Source: Solibacillus silvestris_B (lineage in GTDB: Bacteria > Bacillota > Bacilli > Bacillales_A > Planococcaceae). From it: a stretch of DNA of 9,816 nt. The position numbers and the translations under genes are program-made. Of the stretch, positions 1 through 8,031 are shown one piece after another. The notes below the pieces were generated by a model. That model had not been told where the DNA came from. It worked only from the letters and a program-made list of their open reading frames with translations, and made no database searches. The stretch covers positions 1-9,816 of the forward strand of contig NZ_JBQCJW010000055.1 in NCBI RefSeq assembly GCF_051967575.1. The letters run 5' to 3'. Within the stretch, counting starts at the first letter, position 1. Each line of letters begins with the position of its first letter.

Positions 1-9
1 TTCGTCTCG

Positions 10-15
10 ACCTCC
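10..15 (-). promoter_or_regulatory. Ribosome binding site for a gene beyond the left edge
   Basis: Read on the minus strand, CACGGAGGT ends nine bases from the window edge and no start codon occurs in those nine bases. A start at or just past the edge would have normal spacing, so a minus-strand gene probably begins there. Only the ribosome binding site is visible, and the product is unknown. Confidence 0.4.
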
Positions 16-57
16 GTGTATTTTACTTAATCATATCACGTTAGCTCGGTACGACAT

Positions 58-162
58 CTATCCTAACAGAGGGGGCAATGGGACTTCTACAAGATGCTTA
101 GTAGCAACCCATTTGTTTACCTCCTTTGCACGAATTAATATACGCAACAATGTTTTATTCAT
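58..162 (-). CDS. Small 34-aa hypothetical ORF with a strong ribosome binding site
   Basis: On the minus strand an AAAGGAGGTG ribosome binding site (about 168-177) stands 5 nt before an ATG at 162-160. It opens a 34-codon ORF that starts MNKTLLRILIRAKEVNKW and ends in a hydrophobic, proline-rich tail (VEVPLPPLLG). I do not recognise the family. There is no clear signal peptide or membrane helix; the N-terminal half is basic and could be amphipathic. The stop TAG is followed at once by an ATG (57-55) opening an eight-codon frame (31-57), and a further GGAGGT lies at 10-15. This is the layout of a translated leader or small gene at the head of a minus-strand operon that continues past the left edge. 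It could be a leader peptide, a small functional protein or a remnant. The strong ribosome binding site is the main support for it being translated. Confidence 0.4.
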   Translation of the reverse strand: MNKTLLRILIRAKEVNKWVATKHLVEVPLPPLLG

Positions 163-237
163 CGTTTTCACCTCCTTTCCATATTGGCGCTCTTCTCACT
201 ACGCCTCTTTTCGCTGTAAAACAAAAAAGCCGTTACA

Positions 238-266
238 TATCCAAATGGATACATAATGACTTATGT
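238..266. repeat. Two abutting short palindromes, possible operator
   Basis: TATCCAAATGGATA (238-251) has perfect 6-bp arms and a 2-nt centre. ACATAATGACTTATGT (251-266) has perfect 6-bp arms and a 4-nt centre. The two share base 251. They lie between the minus-strand small ORF and the plus-strand SNF2 operon, a usual place for a repressor or activator to act on divergent units. No regulator gene is present in the window to pair with them, so an operator role is inference. Confidence 0.35.
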
Positions 267-271
267 GTAGA

Positions 272-299
272 GGGGTGGGGCATGAAACACAGGCACCCC
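272..299. other. G/C-rich hairpin in the intergenic region
   Basis: GGGGTG (272-277) can pair with CACCCC (294-299) around a 16-nt loop. This is a local G+C-rich patch in AT-rich surroundings. Read on the plus strand it is followed only by CCTTTGTTAT, so the T-tract is poor. It could be a weak terminator or transcript structure on either strand. Its function is not established. Confidence 0.25.
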
Positions 300-421
300 C
301 CTTTGTTATATACATGACCAGGTGCTGATCAAAAATATATAGTTTTTTTTACCTAGTAGATTTTTGGTAAACCATTCCTATTAATCTCCTATTCCTTTAC
401 AATATAAATATGGGATGGTAC

Positions 422-428
422 GGGAGGT
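422..428 (+). promoter_or_regulatory. Ribosome binding site deciding the SNF2 start
   Basis: GGGAGGT lies 7 nt before the ATG at 436. An in-frame ATG at 415 would put this site inside the coding region and has no comparable ribosome binding site of its own. The later start is therefore preferred. Confidence 0.7.
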
Positions 429-435
429 AAAATAT

Positions 436-3306
436 ATGACAGTTACTACAGCTTATCAAAGCCAATATTATGCGTATGAATTAACCAAACAAAATGCTTC
501 AGATTCTGTTGGGCGTTTAAGTCAATCTTTAATCAGTGCTACGGTAGATTTAAACCCACATCAAGTAGAAGCGGCATTATTTGCATTCAGAGCACCATTA
601 GAAAAAGGGGCTTTATTAGCTGATGAAGTCGGACTAGGGAAAACAATTGAAGCGGGCTTAGTTCTTAGTCAATTATGGGCAGAAAGAAAGAGGCAAATTT
701 TAATTATTGTGCCACCGCCTTTAAGAAAGCAATGGAATCGTGAGCTAATTGAAAAATTTTATATACCTTCAATTATTTTAGAAAGTAAAAACTACAATCA
801 ATTGATTAAGGAAGGAAATTTACATCCTTTTTCCCAAAAAGATCAAGTGGTTATTATTTCTCATACATTCGCTCGAAATAAGGAACAGGATATACAACGA
901 ATTCCATGGGATTTAATTATTATTGATGAAGCACATAGATTACGTAATGTTTATAAAAAGTCAAATAAAATAGGGCGTGTCATTCGTGAAGCTACTGCTG
1001 GATTTCCTAAACTTTTGTTGACGGCTACACCATTACAAAATACTTTGATGGAATTATACGGATTAATGAGTTTTATTGACCCATACTTGTTTGGAGATGA
1101 AATTACATTTAGAAAACAATTTGGAAATGGTACTAGAGAAATCTCAAAACAAAACTTTGAAGACTTAAAAGAACGAATTAAACCTGTATGTCATCGTACG
1201 CTAAGAAGACAAGTGGTAGAGTATGTACCTTATACAAAGCGTATTCCAATTTTACAAGAATTCAGCTCTAGTGAAGAAGAATGGGAATTGTATGAAAAAG
1301 TATCTAGCTACCTTCAAAAAGATGATATTGTTGCTTTACCAAAAAGCCAACGAAGTTTGATCACATTAGTTGTAAGAAAAATATTAGCATCATCGACGTT
1401 TGCGCTATCAGATACACTTCTATCTTTAATCCAGCGTTTAGACGATATTATTAATAAGGAAACTAAAATAAATGAGACAGATTTTTTATTAGATATCGAT
1501 GAATTAGATGACACCTTAGAAGAATGGGAAGTAGAAGAAAAAGAGATAGAAGAAAGTCGAAATGATAATGAAATATTAGAGAGCGCTAAAAAGGAACGAG
1601 AAGAGTTATATTCATATTATGAACTTGCTCAATCAATTAAAGAAAATGCCAAAGGACAAGCATTGTTAACAGCTTTATCTACAGGTTTTAATACATTAAA
1701 AGACCTTGAAGCAAACGAAAAAGCAGTTGTATTTACAGAATCAAGAAGAACACAAAAGTATTTAAAAGAAATGCTTGAACAAAATGGCTATGAAGGAAAA
1801 GTTGTTATATTTAATGGCACAAATAATACTGATCATATAAAAGGGATTTATGAAAAATGGTTAGAAAAACATCAACATGATGATCAAATTACAGGTTCTA
1901 GACAGATTGATACACGGGCAGCAATTGTAGAACATTTTAGAGATGAAGGTTCAATAATGATTGCTACAGAATCAGCAGCAGAAGGAATTAACTTGCAATT
2001 TTGTAGTTTGGTTGTGAACTATGATTTACCATGGAATCCACAAAGAATTGAACAACGAATTGGACGTTGCCACAGATATGGGCAGAAGTATGATGTAGTA
2101 GTCATCAATTTTTTAAATCAAAAAAATGCTGCTGATAAGCGAGTGTATGAATTGTTATCAAATAAATTTAATTTATTTAACGGTATATTTGGCTCATCAG
2201 ATGAAGTTTTAGGTTCTTTAGAATCTGGAGTAGATTTTGAGAAACGGATTCAGCAAATTTATCAAACTTGTCGAACTTCAGAAGAAATACAGCAAGCTTT
2301 TAATGATTTACAAAAAGAATTAGATGAGCAAATACAAGAAAAAATGATGGAGACCAGAAAGCACCTCTTAGAAAATTTTGATGATGAAGTTCGAGATAAA
2401 TTAAGAAATCAGTATGAACAAACATCTATACAAATGAGTAAAATGGAACGTTTTCTCTGGGGAATATCAATTTACGAAGGTAAAGATGAAGCGGAATTCA
2501 ATAGTAGTTCTTTAAGTTTTACGTTGAATGATACAAATGAAAGATATCAATTGATTTCACAAGCAAAGAAACCAGAGAAGAAACAAAAAGATGTACATTA
2601 TTACAGATTAGGACATCCAATCGCGGAAAAATGGATTGAACAAGCGAAATCCCGTGACTTAACTGTTAAGGAAATTACATTTAATTATTCTGCGTATGAA
2701 GGAAAAGTAAGTATTCTTTCATCCTTAATTGGTCTGACCGGTTGGCTATCACTAGATTTATTGAAAGTTAGTTCGTCTGAAAAAGAGGAACATTTAGTAT
2801 TTTCAGCGGTAGATTCAGAAGGCAACCAAATTGACCAAGAAAGTTGTGAGAAACTATTTGAATTACCTGCTGAAGAGCATGAAACAATCAAAATTTCTGA
2901 ACCAATTCAAAATACATTACAGATTATCTATAAGCATCAAAAAGAATCCATATTAAATGAAATACAGGAAAAGGCAAATTCATATTTAGATCGCGAACTT
3001 GATAAGTTAGACAAATGGTCTAAAGATTTAAAGGGAAAGCTAGAAATTGATTTGAAAGAAATTGATATAGAAATAGCGCAATTACAAAAAGAAGCAAGAT
3101 TAACACGGATGGTTCGTGAAAAACTTGAAATGAATAAAGTTATCCAAGAAAAAGAACGAAAACGTAATGAAATGCGTAGAAACCTCTATGACGAACAAGA
3201 TGAAATTGACCGACAAAAACAACGCTTATTTAATGACATGGAAAATCGTTTAGAACAAAAGATTATAGAGGGAAATTTGTTTATAATAAAATGGAGCGTT
3301 ATTTAA
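436..3306 (+). CDS. SNF2/RapA-like DEAD/DEAH-box helicase (defence-associated)
   Basis: This 956-aa superfamily 2 ATPase is predicted to translocate on or remodel double-stranded DNA. Residues here count from the ATG at 436. Lobe 1 has a Q-motif-like LNPHQ (about 39-43), Walker A in DEVGLGKT (63-70), IIIDEAH (box II, DEAH 164-167) and LTATPLQN (III, about 195-202). Lobe 2 has AVVFTESRR (430-438), IATESAAEGINLQ (V, from about 509) and QRIGRCHRYGQ (VI, 540-550), typical of RapA/SNF2 ATPases. An acidic insert separates the lobes (about 345-395). The C-terminal ~400 residues carry no nuclease motif I can see and end in a long charged coiled-coil-like stretch (about 865-945). All ATPase motifs look intact. 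It is the first gene of an operon with a DNA methyltransferase 19 nt downstream, which indicates a role in the restriction-modification-like system. DrmD of DISARM is a comparable SNF2 protein, but no other DISARM genes are here. Confidence 0.85.
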   Translation: MTVTTAYQSQYYAYELTKQNASDSVGRLSQSLISATVDLNPHQVEAALFAFRAPLEKGALLADEVGLGKTIEAGLVLSQLWAERKRQILIIVPPPLRKQWNRELIEKFYIPSIILESKNYNQLIKEGNLHPFSQKDQVVIISHTFARNKEQDIQRIPWDLIIIDEAHRLRNVYKKSNKIGRVIREATAGFPKLLLTATPLQNTLMELYGLMSFIDPYLFGDEITFRKQFGNGTREISKQNFEDLKERIKPVCHRTLRRQVVEYVPYTKRIPILQEFSSSEEEWELYEKVSSYLQKDDIVALPKSQRSLITLVVRKILASSTFALSDTLLSLIQRLDDIINKETKINETDFLLDIDELDDTLEEWEVEEKEIEESRNDNEILESAKKEREELYSYYELAQSIKENAKGQALLTALSTGFNTLKDLEANEKAVVFTESRRTQKYLKEMLEQNGYEGKVVIFNGTNNTDHIKGIYEKWLEKHQHDDQITGSRQIDTRAAIVEHFRDEGSIMIATESAAEGINLQFCSLVVNYDLPWNPQRIEQRIGRCHRYGQKYDVVVINFLNQKNAADKRVYELLSNKFNLFNGIFGSSDEVLGSLESGVDFEKRIQQIYQTCRTSEEIQQAFNDLQKELDEQIQEKMMETRKHLLENFDDEVRDKLRNQYEQTSIQMSKMERFLWGISIYEGKDEAEFNSSSLSFTLNDTNERYQLISQAKKPEKKQKDVHYYRLGHPIAEKWIEQAKSRDLTVKEITFNYSAYEGKVSILSSLIGLTGWLSLDLLKVSSSEKEEHLVFSAVDSEGNQIDQESCEKLFELPAEEHETIKISEPIQNTLQIIYKHQKESILNEIQEKANSYLDRELDKLDKWSKDLKGKLEIDLKEIDIEIAQLQKEARLTRMVREKLEMNKVIQEKERKRNEMRRNLYDEQDEIDRQKQRLFNDMENRLEQKIIEGNLFIIKWSVI

Positions 3307-3313
3307 ATTATAT

Positions 3314-3320
3314 GAGGTGA
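3314..3320 (+). promoter_or_regulatory. Ribosome binding site deciding the methyltransferase start
   Basis: GAGGTGA stands 5 nt before the ATG at 3326. The upstream in-frame GTG (3317) lies inside this site, so it is unlikely to be the start. Confidence 0.65.
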
Positions 3321-3325
3321 CCGTA

Positions 3326-5251
3326 ATGAGTAATAAAAATAAATTAGAGTTAACTTGGATTGGAAAAGATAATCCACCTAAACTTGAACCGAGGATTTTA
3401 ATAGAAGACCCAGAACTATCTTATCGAGTTGAAAATAAGGTCACTGATAATGATATCTTTGATAATAGACTTATTTTTGGTGATAATCTACTAGCTTTAA
3501 AAGCTCTAGAAGATGAATTTACAGGGAAAATTAAATGTATATATATTGACCCACCTTATAATACTGGGAATGCTTTTGAACACTACGATGATGGATTAGA
3601 ACATAGTATATGGTTATCTTTAATGAGAAGAAGAATTGAGATTTTCTATACTCTTCTTCACGAAGAAGGTAGTCTATTTATTCATCTCGATGATTCAGAG
3701 GTAGATTACTGTAAAGTTATACTAGACGAAATATTTGGTAGAGGTAACTTTGTTAACAGAATAACTATTGAGGCAAGATCTCCCTCTGCATTTAGTACTG
3801 TAAACCCAGGTGTTTTTAAAGCTAGTGAATATATACTGTGGTACTGCAAAGATAAGTCGAAATTCCAATCTAAAACAATGAGAATTGAAAAAGATGATAT
3901 TGATAAAGCATATAACAAATTCTTGGTTAATAAAGATAAAAGTTTAGATGAATGGAAGCTAATTAGTCTTAACCAAGCTTTCTTAGAATCATGGAATGAA
4001 GATAGAATTGAACATATAAGACAATTCGTTAAGGAGAATTACACATTTTTTAAAGAGCAATCAAATAAAGAAATTCAAGTATTATTTGAAGAACAATTTG
4101 CCTATGCTCAAATGTTAAAAATGAGTAATGTGAGAGGACAATTCTCAAAAAAAGCAAAGCAATTAAATTTTGAAGAATTTTCAAATTGGTCGTATTTATA
4201 TTTACTAGAGAGAGTAAGTATTCCATATAAAAATAAAGATTTTAAAAATTTTGTTCTTTCAAATGCAGATTTTGTATGTAGGGAAGCTGAGATTGACGAT
4301 GAAGGAGCAGGTAAACAAACAGTAGATTTAAAAAATGCTTCATTAAGTGAAAATGCTAAATTTTTCACGTTAGAAAGAAACGGATACGATACTCAAGTAA
4401 TAAGAAATGGTAAACAAATTATTTTTTACAATAAAAACGTAGATGTAATTGATGGGAAATTAGTTCCAACAAAATTATTAACTAATATATGGTCGGATAT
4501 ATCATGGGAAGGTATCGCAAAAGAGGGGAATGTGAAATTTAAAAAAGGCAAAAAGCCAGAAAAACTAATTCAACGATGTATAGAACTAGCTACTGACAGT
4601 AGTGACAAGGAAAATTGGGTATTAGACTCTTTTGCTGGTTCTGGTACTACTGGTGCAGTTGCTCATAAGATGGGACGTAAGTGGATAATGATTGAGTTAG
4701 GTGAGCATTGTCATACTCACGTTATACCTCGTTTGATAAGTGTTATAGATGGTACTGATCATGGAGGTATTTCTAAGTTAGTAGATTGGCAAGGTGGTGG
4801 CGGATTTAAATATTACCGTTTAGCGCCAAGTTTGCTTGAAAAGGATAAGTTTGGAAACTGGATTATCAGTGCTAATTATAATCCTGCTATGCTTGCAGAA
4901 GCAGTTTGTAGACACAAAGGATTTACTTATCAACCTGATGAGATTATTTATTGGAAACAAGGATTCTCAACTGAAAATGATTATATTTATACTACAACTC
5001 AGTTTATTACTAGGGAAATAGCGGATCAAATACAAGAGCAAATGAAAGAAGTGGAGACTTTACTCGTCTGTTGCAAAGCTTTTACGGCTAATCCTAATGA
5101 TTATCCAAACATTACATTTGAAAAAATCCCTACCTCGATTTTGAAAAACTGTGAATACGGTAGAGATGACTATAGTTTAAATATAGACGAACTTGTAAAT
5201 CACAATAAAGAGCAATTGTCATTATTTGTCGAGGAGGACTCCAATGAATAA
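3326..5251 (+). CDS. Type III Mod-like site-specific N6-adenine DNA methyltransferase
   Basis: This 641-aa protein is predicted to transfer a methyl group from S-adenosylmethionine to adenine N6 within a DNA recognition site. Catalytic motif IV, DPPYNTGN, is at 75-82. The SAM-binding motif I, DSFAGSGTTG, is at 434-443. Motif IV before motif I, with a long intervening target-recognition region (about 150-400), marks the beta class used by Type III Mod subunits (COG2189 type). GGGGFKYYRL (about 490-499), which I recall from this family, follows motif I. A further ~140-residue C-terminal domain ends in EQLSLFVEED, containing an exact QLSLF (630-634), the consensus beta-clamp-binding pentapeptide. 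The start is set by the GAGGTGA ribosome binding site, and the gene overlaps the following Res-like gene by 8 bp. No simple-sequence repeat that could drive phase variation was seen. The recognition sequence cannot be predicted by eye. Confidence 0.9.
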   Translation: MSNKNKLELTWIGKDNPPKLEPRILIEDPELSYRVENKVTDNDIFDNRLIFGDNLLALKALEDEFTGKIKCIYIDPPYNTGNAFEHYDDGLEHSIWLSLMRRRIEIFYTLLHEEGSLFIHLDDSEVDYCKVILDEIFGRGNFVNRITIEARSPSAFSTVNPGVFKASEYILWYCKDKSKFQSKTMRIEKDDIDKAYNKFLVNKDKSLDEWKLISLNQAFLESWNEDRIEHIRQFVKENYTFFKEQSNKEIQVLFEEQFAYAQMLKMSNVRGQFSKKAKQLNFEEFSNWSYLYLLERVSIPYKNKDFKNFVLSNADFVCREAEIDDEGAGKQTVDLKNASLSENAKFFTLERNGYDTQVIRNGKQIIFYNKNVDVIDGKLVPTKLLTNIWSDISWEGIAKEGNVKFKKGKKPEKLIQRCIELATDSSDKENWVLDSFAGSGTTGAVAHKMGRKWIMIELGEHCHTHVIPRLISVIDGTDHGGISKLVDWQGGGGFKYYRLAPSLLEKDKFGNWIISANYNPAMLAEAVCRHKGFTYQPDEIIYWKQGFSTENDYIYTTTQFITREIADQIQEQMKEVETLLVCCKAFTANPNDYPNITFEKIPTSILKNCEYGRDDYSLNIDELVNHNKEQLSLFVEEDSNE

Positions 5252-7949
5252 AGAAGTAAAAAACATTTCTGCACGATTAAGTTTAAGAACACCTCAAAAA
5301 GAATCATTAGAAATATTAGCAGATATTATCGAGACGCTCCATTTACAAAAGCATGACGAAGAGTCATTAAAACTTGAGCTTGAAAAGATTCAATCACTTT
5401 ATCCTACAGTTGCAAATTTTGAACGTGATTTTCCATCCATGTGTTTTGCATTAGCAACAGGGGTGGGGAAAACTCGTTTAATGGGTGCGTTTATTTCATA
5501 TTTGTACATTAAAAAGGGCATGAAGAATTTCTTCGTTCTTGCCCCAAACTTAACGATTTATAATAAATTAATTCAAGATTTCACACCGGGTACACCTAAA
5601 TATGTATTTAAAGGAATTGCGGAAATAGCAGCTAATGAACCACGTATTATTACTGGTGACAATTATGATTCTGGAAAAATGTATGTTAAGGATAGTTTGT
5701 TTAAAGAGAATGAGATTCATATTAATATCTTTAATATTTCAAAAATTAATGCAGAAGTTCGAGGTGGAAAAGCACCACGAATTAAGAGATTAAGCGAATA
5801 TATTGGGGAAAGTTATTTTGAATACCTTGCTTCACTACCTGATTTAGTGTTGTTAATGGATGAATCTCATCGTTACCGAGCTACAGCAGGTGTAAATGTA
5901 CTAAATGAATTAAAACCAGTTATCGGGTTGGAATTAACTGCCACACCTCAAGTTGAAACGAGTACAAATACAATTCCTTTTGAAAATGTCATTTATAGTT
6001 ATCCGTTACATAAAGCAATGGAAGATGGTTATGTCAAGGAACCAACTGTTGCAACGAGAGAGAATTTTAATGTAGATGATTATGTTGGGCAAGAAAGTGT
6101 TTTGGAGCGATTAAAGTTAATGGATGGTGTAAGAATTCACGAAGAGACAAAGGCTGAACTTGATTTATATAGTCGACAAACGAATCAACCATTAGTAAAA
6201 CCATTTATTCTTGTTGTTGCTCAAGATACAACACATGCTCAAGAACTTCTAGATTATATGGAATCTGAAGAGTTTTATAGTGGTCAATACAAAGGGAAAG
6301 TAATAACTGTACACTCTAATCAGCGTGGAGAAGAGAAAGATGAAACAATTGCTGAATTAATGGCACTTGAAGATCCAAATTCAAATACGGAAATTGTTAT
6401 CCATGTAAATATGCTTAAAGAAGGTTGGGACGTTACAAATCTATATACGATTATCCCATTACGTGCTGCTAATTCTAAAACATTAGTAGAACAATCTATC
6501 GGTCGTGGATTACGTTTACCTTATGGAAAAAGAACAGGTAATCAGGCGGTAGATAGATTGACGATTGTAGCTCACGACCGTTTCCAAGAGATTGTTGATG
6601 AAGCAAATAACCCTAACTCTATTATTCGAACAGGTGTCATTATTGGAAAAGATGTTGCTGTTGAAAAGAAACAAGCAGTTACAATACCTACATCAATGAC
6701 GGATACAATTCAACAAGAAGTACAAGCAGAGGTTGAGAAGATAGTAACTAACAAGCCTGAAGCACAATCAACCTTTACTACTGAACGTGTACAAGAAGCT
6801 ATACAGTTAACACAACAAGCTATGAAACGGTTTGAATATTTACCAAATTCACAAAGTCTTCAAAAGCCTGAAATACGCGCAGAAATAGTGAAAGAAGTAA
6901 AAGAAAACCTTAACTTTGAAGAACTCGATTTATTCCCTGAAGAAACTGAAAAATTTGTGGAACACGTTGTTAACACTTCTATTAGTAACCATATTCAACA
7001 TAGTATTGATATTCCACGTGTCGTTATTCAACCAGTTGGTGATGTAACATGGGGATATAAAGAGTTTACGTTAGATGTAAGCAATATTCATCTTCAACCC
7101 GTAGATGAAAAAATTATTATTCAAAGCTTAAGAACTAGTGAACGTTCATCTTTAAATACTAATACATCAATTTATAAAGAGGAAAGACTTGAAAACTATA
7201 TTGTATCGCAGCTTATGAATTACTCTGATATTTCTTACGATGACCATGCAGAATTGCTTTATAATCTTGTGGGACAATTAGTTGAGCATTTGAAATCATA
7301 TTTACCGAATAATGAAGCGGTAGAAAATGTACTTATCTATAACCAAAAACTATTAGCCGAACGAATCCATGAACAAATGCAACAACATTATTATCAAGCA
7401 TCTGATAATCAATATGATGTTAGAGTGAGTAAAGGGTACGAACATTTATCTCCAGTTCACTACACAATGGTTATAGAAGATGGTGAACGTAATTTTAGAA
7501 GTCCTGTTGAAGATAAGAGTAAGATAAAAAGTATGATTTTTAGCGGTTTTTCTAAATGTTTGTATCGCGTTCAAAAATTTGATTCAGATAGTGAACGTAA
7601 ATTTGCAGTTATCTGTGAAAACGATCCAAAGATTTTAAAATGGTTTAAGCCTTCTGTAGGTCAATTGAAAATTTATTACGGACGAGGAGAAACTTATTAT
7701 CCAGATTTCGTAATAGAAACAGATGAAATGAAATTAATTTGCGAAATTAAAGCTGAAAACGAACTGCAAGATGAAGTAGTTATTGAAAAAGCAAAAGCCG
7801 TAACAGCATGGTGTGAACATGCCTCTAAACATGAATTAGAGCATGAAGGTAAAAAATGGGGTTATTTGCTCATCCCACATACAAACTTGAGTGAAAATAT
7901 GAGTATTGATGGACTAAATAGTAGATACCGTCAATCAATCAATCAATAA
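5244..7949 (+). CDS. Type III Res-like DEAD/DEAH-box helicase with C-terminal PD-(D/E)XK nuclease
   Basis: This 901-aa protein is predicted to be the ATP-dependent restriction subunit that partners the Mod-like methyltransferase. Residues count from the ATG at 5244. Walker A is in ALATGVGKTR (69-78), box II is MDESH (205-209, a DESH form) and motif III is LTATP (231-235). KEGWDVTNL (392-400) and EQSIGRGLRLP (416-426) supply motifs V and VI. The C-terminal PD-(D/E)XK nuclease motif is YYPDF (D821) followed by CEIKAE (E834, K836), the expected D-x12-E-x-K spacing, so both ATPase and nuclease look intact. The ATG at 5244 follows a GAGGAGG ribosome binding site and overlaps the methyltransferase stop by 8 nt, implying translational coupling. 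An earlier in-frame TTG at 5226 is less likely, since it precedes that site. The length is near that of known Type III Res proteins. Four TCAA units end the gene at the stop codon. Confidence 0.9.
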   Translation: MNKEVKNISARLSLRTPQKESLEILADIIETLHLQKHDEESLKLELEKIQSLYPTVANFERDFPSMCFALATGVGKTRLMGAFISYLYIKKGMKNFFVLAPNLTIYNKLIQDFTPGTPKYVFKGIAEIAANEPRIITGDNYDSGKMYVKDSLFKENEIHINIFNISKINAEVRGGKAPRIKRLSEYIGESYFEYLASLPDLVLLMDESHRYRATAGVNVLNELKPVIGLELTATPQVETSTNTIPFENVIYSYPLHKAMEDGYVKEPTVATRENFNVDDYVGQESVLERLKLMDGVRIHEETKAELDLYSRQTNQPLVKPFILVVAQDTTHAQELLDYMESEEFYSGQYKGKVITVHSNQRGEEKDETIAELMALEDPNSNTEIVIHVNMLKEGWDVTNLYTIIPLRAANSKTLVEQSIGRGLRLPYGKRTGNQAVDRLTIVAHDRFQEIVDEANNPNSIIRTGVIIGKDVAVEKKQAVTIPTSMTDTIQQEVQAEVEKIVTNKPEAQSTFTTERVQEAIQLTQQAMKRFEYLPNSQSLQKPEIRAEIVKEVKENLNFEELDLFPEETEKFVEHVVNTSISNHIQHSIDIPRVVIQPVGDVTWGYKEFTLDVSNIHLQPVDEKIIIQSLRTSERSSLNTNTSIYKEERLENYIVSQLMNYSDISYDDHAELLYNLVGQLVEHLKSYLPNNEAVENVLIYNQKLLAERIHEQMQQHYYQASDNQYDVRVSKGYEHLSPVHYTMVIEDGERNFRSPVEDKSKIKSMIFSGFSKCLYRVQKFDSDSERKFAVICENDPKILKWFKPSVGQLKIYYGRGETYYPDFVIETDEMKLICEIKAENELQDEVVIEKAKAVTAWCEHASKHELEHEGKKWGYLLIPHTNLSENMSIDGLNSRYRQSINQ
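7931..7946 (+). repeat. (TCAA)4 tetranucleotide repeat at the end of the Res-like gene
   Basis: Four perfect TCAA units run directly into the TAA stop. Losing or gaining a unit would shift the frame but change only the last few residues or add a short tail. It is short enough to be chance. Confidence 0.6.
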
Positions 7950-7965
7950 TAAATAAAGATAACTT

Positions 7966-8006
7966 TACCTCGGCGATTTTATAATAACTTATATTCTGCT
8001 GAGGTA
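7966..8006 (+). terminator. Possible weak intrinsic terminator after the three-gene operon
   Basis: TACCTCGGC (7966-7974) pairs with GCTGAGGTA (7998-8006) over 9 bp with one G-U pair. The loop contains a second small stem, TATAA/TTATA (7980-7984 with 7989-7993). TTTTCATAGTTTTA follows. The T-tract is interrupted, so termination may be partial and the fourth gene could still receive read-through. Confidence 0.5.
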
Positions 8007-8031
8007 TTTTCATAGTTTTATTTAAGAGTAT

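Larger units (their letters stand above)
163..435. other. Intergenic region upstream of the SNF2 operon
   Basis: This 273-base stretch separates the minus-strand small ORF from the SNF2 gene. It holds the paired palindromes, the G/C-rich hairpin, a run of eight T (343-350), a small TGGT-aa-ACCA dyad (365-374) and AT-rich DNA. A TATAAA at 403-408 is a possible -10 element about 30 nt before the SNF2 start, but I see no good -35 box at the right distance. The operon promoter must lie here or upstream, and I cannot place it firmly. Confidence 0.4.

Noticed and set aside
126..317. 63-codon plus-strand ORF upstream of the operon
   Set aside because: No ribosome binding site at its start, it runs opposite the better-supported minus-strand ORF and over palindromic DNA, and its protein looks random.
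415..435. Earlier ATG as the start of the SNF2 gene
   Set aside because: The GGGAGGT ribosome binding site at 422-428 points to the ATG at 436; the earlier ATG has no such site.
3317..3325. GTG as the methyltransferase start
   Set aside because: It lies inside the GAGGTGA ribosome binding site that serves the ATG at 3326.
4108..4368. Minus-strand 86-codon ORF inside the methyltransferase
   Set aside because: Antisense shadow of an intact conserved gene, with no supporting ribosome binding site; the same holds for the other short antisense frames at 1314-1514, 2685-2891 and 3706-3918.
4836..5021. Plus-strand 61-codon ORF inside the methyltransferase
   Set aside because: Out-of-frame shadow within the conserved C-terminal part of the gene.
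5226..5243. TTG as the Res-like start
   Set aside because: A GAGGAGG ribosome binding site lies downstream of it, immediately before the ATG at 5244.
436..7949. DISARM or BREX system
   Set aside because: SNF2 plus methyltransferase recalls class 1 DISARM, but no DrmA, DrmB or DrmC-like gene is present; the methyltransferase and nuclease are Type III Mod/Res-like. No BREX pglZ or brxC-like gene is seen.
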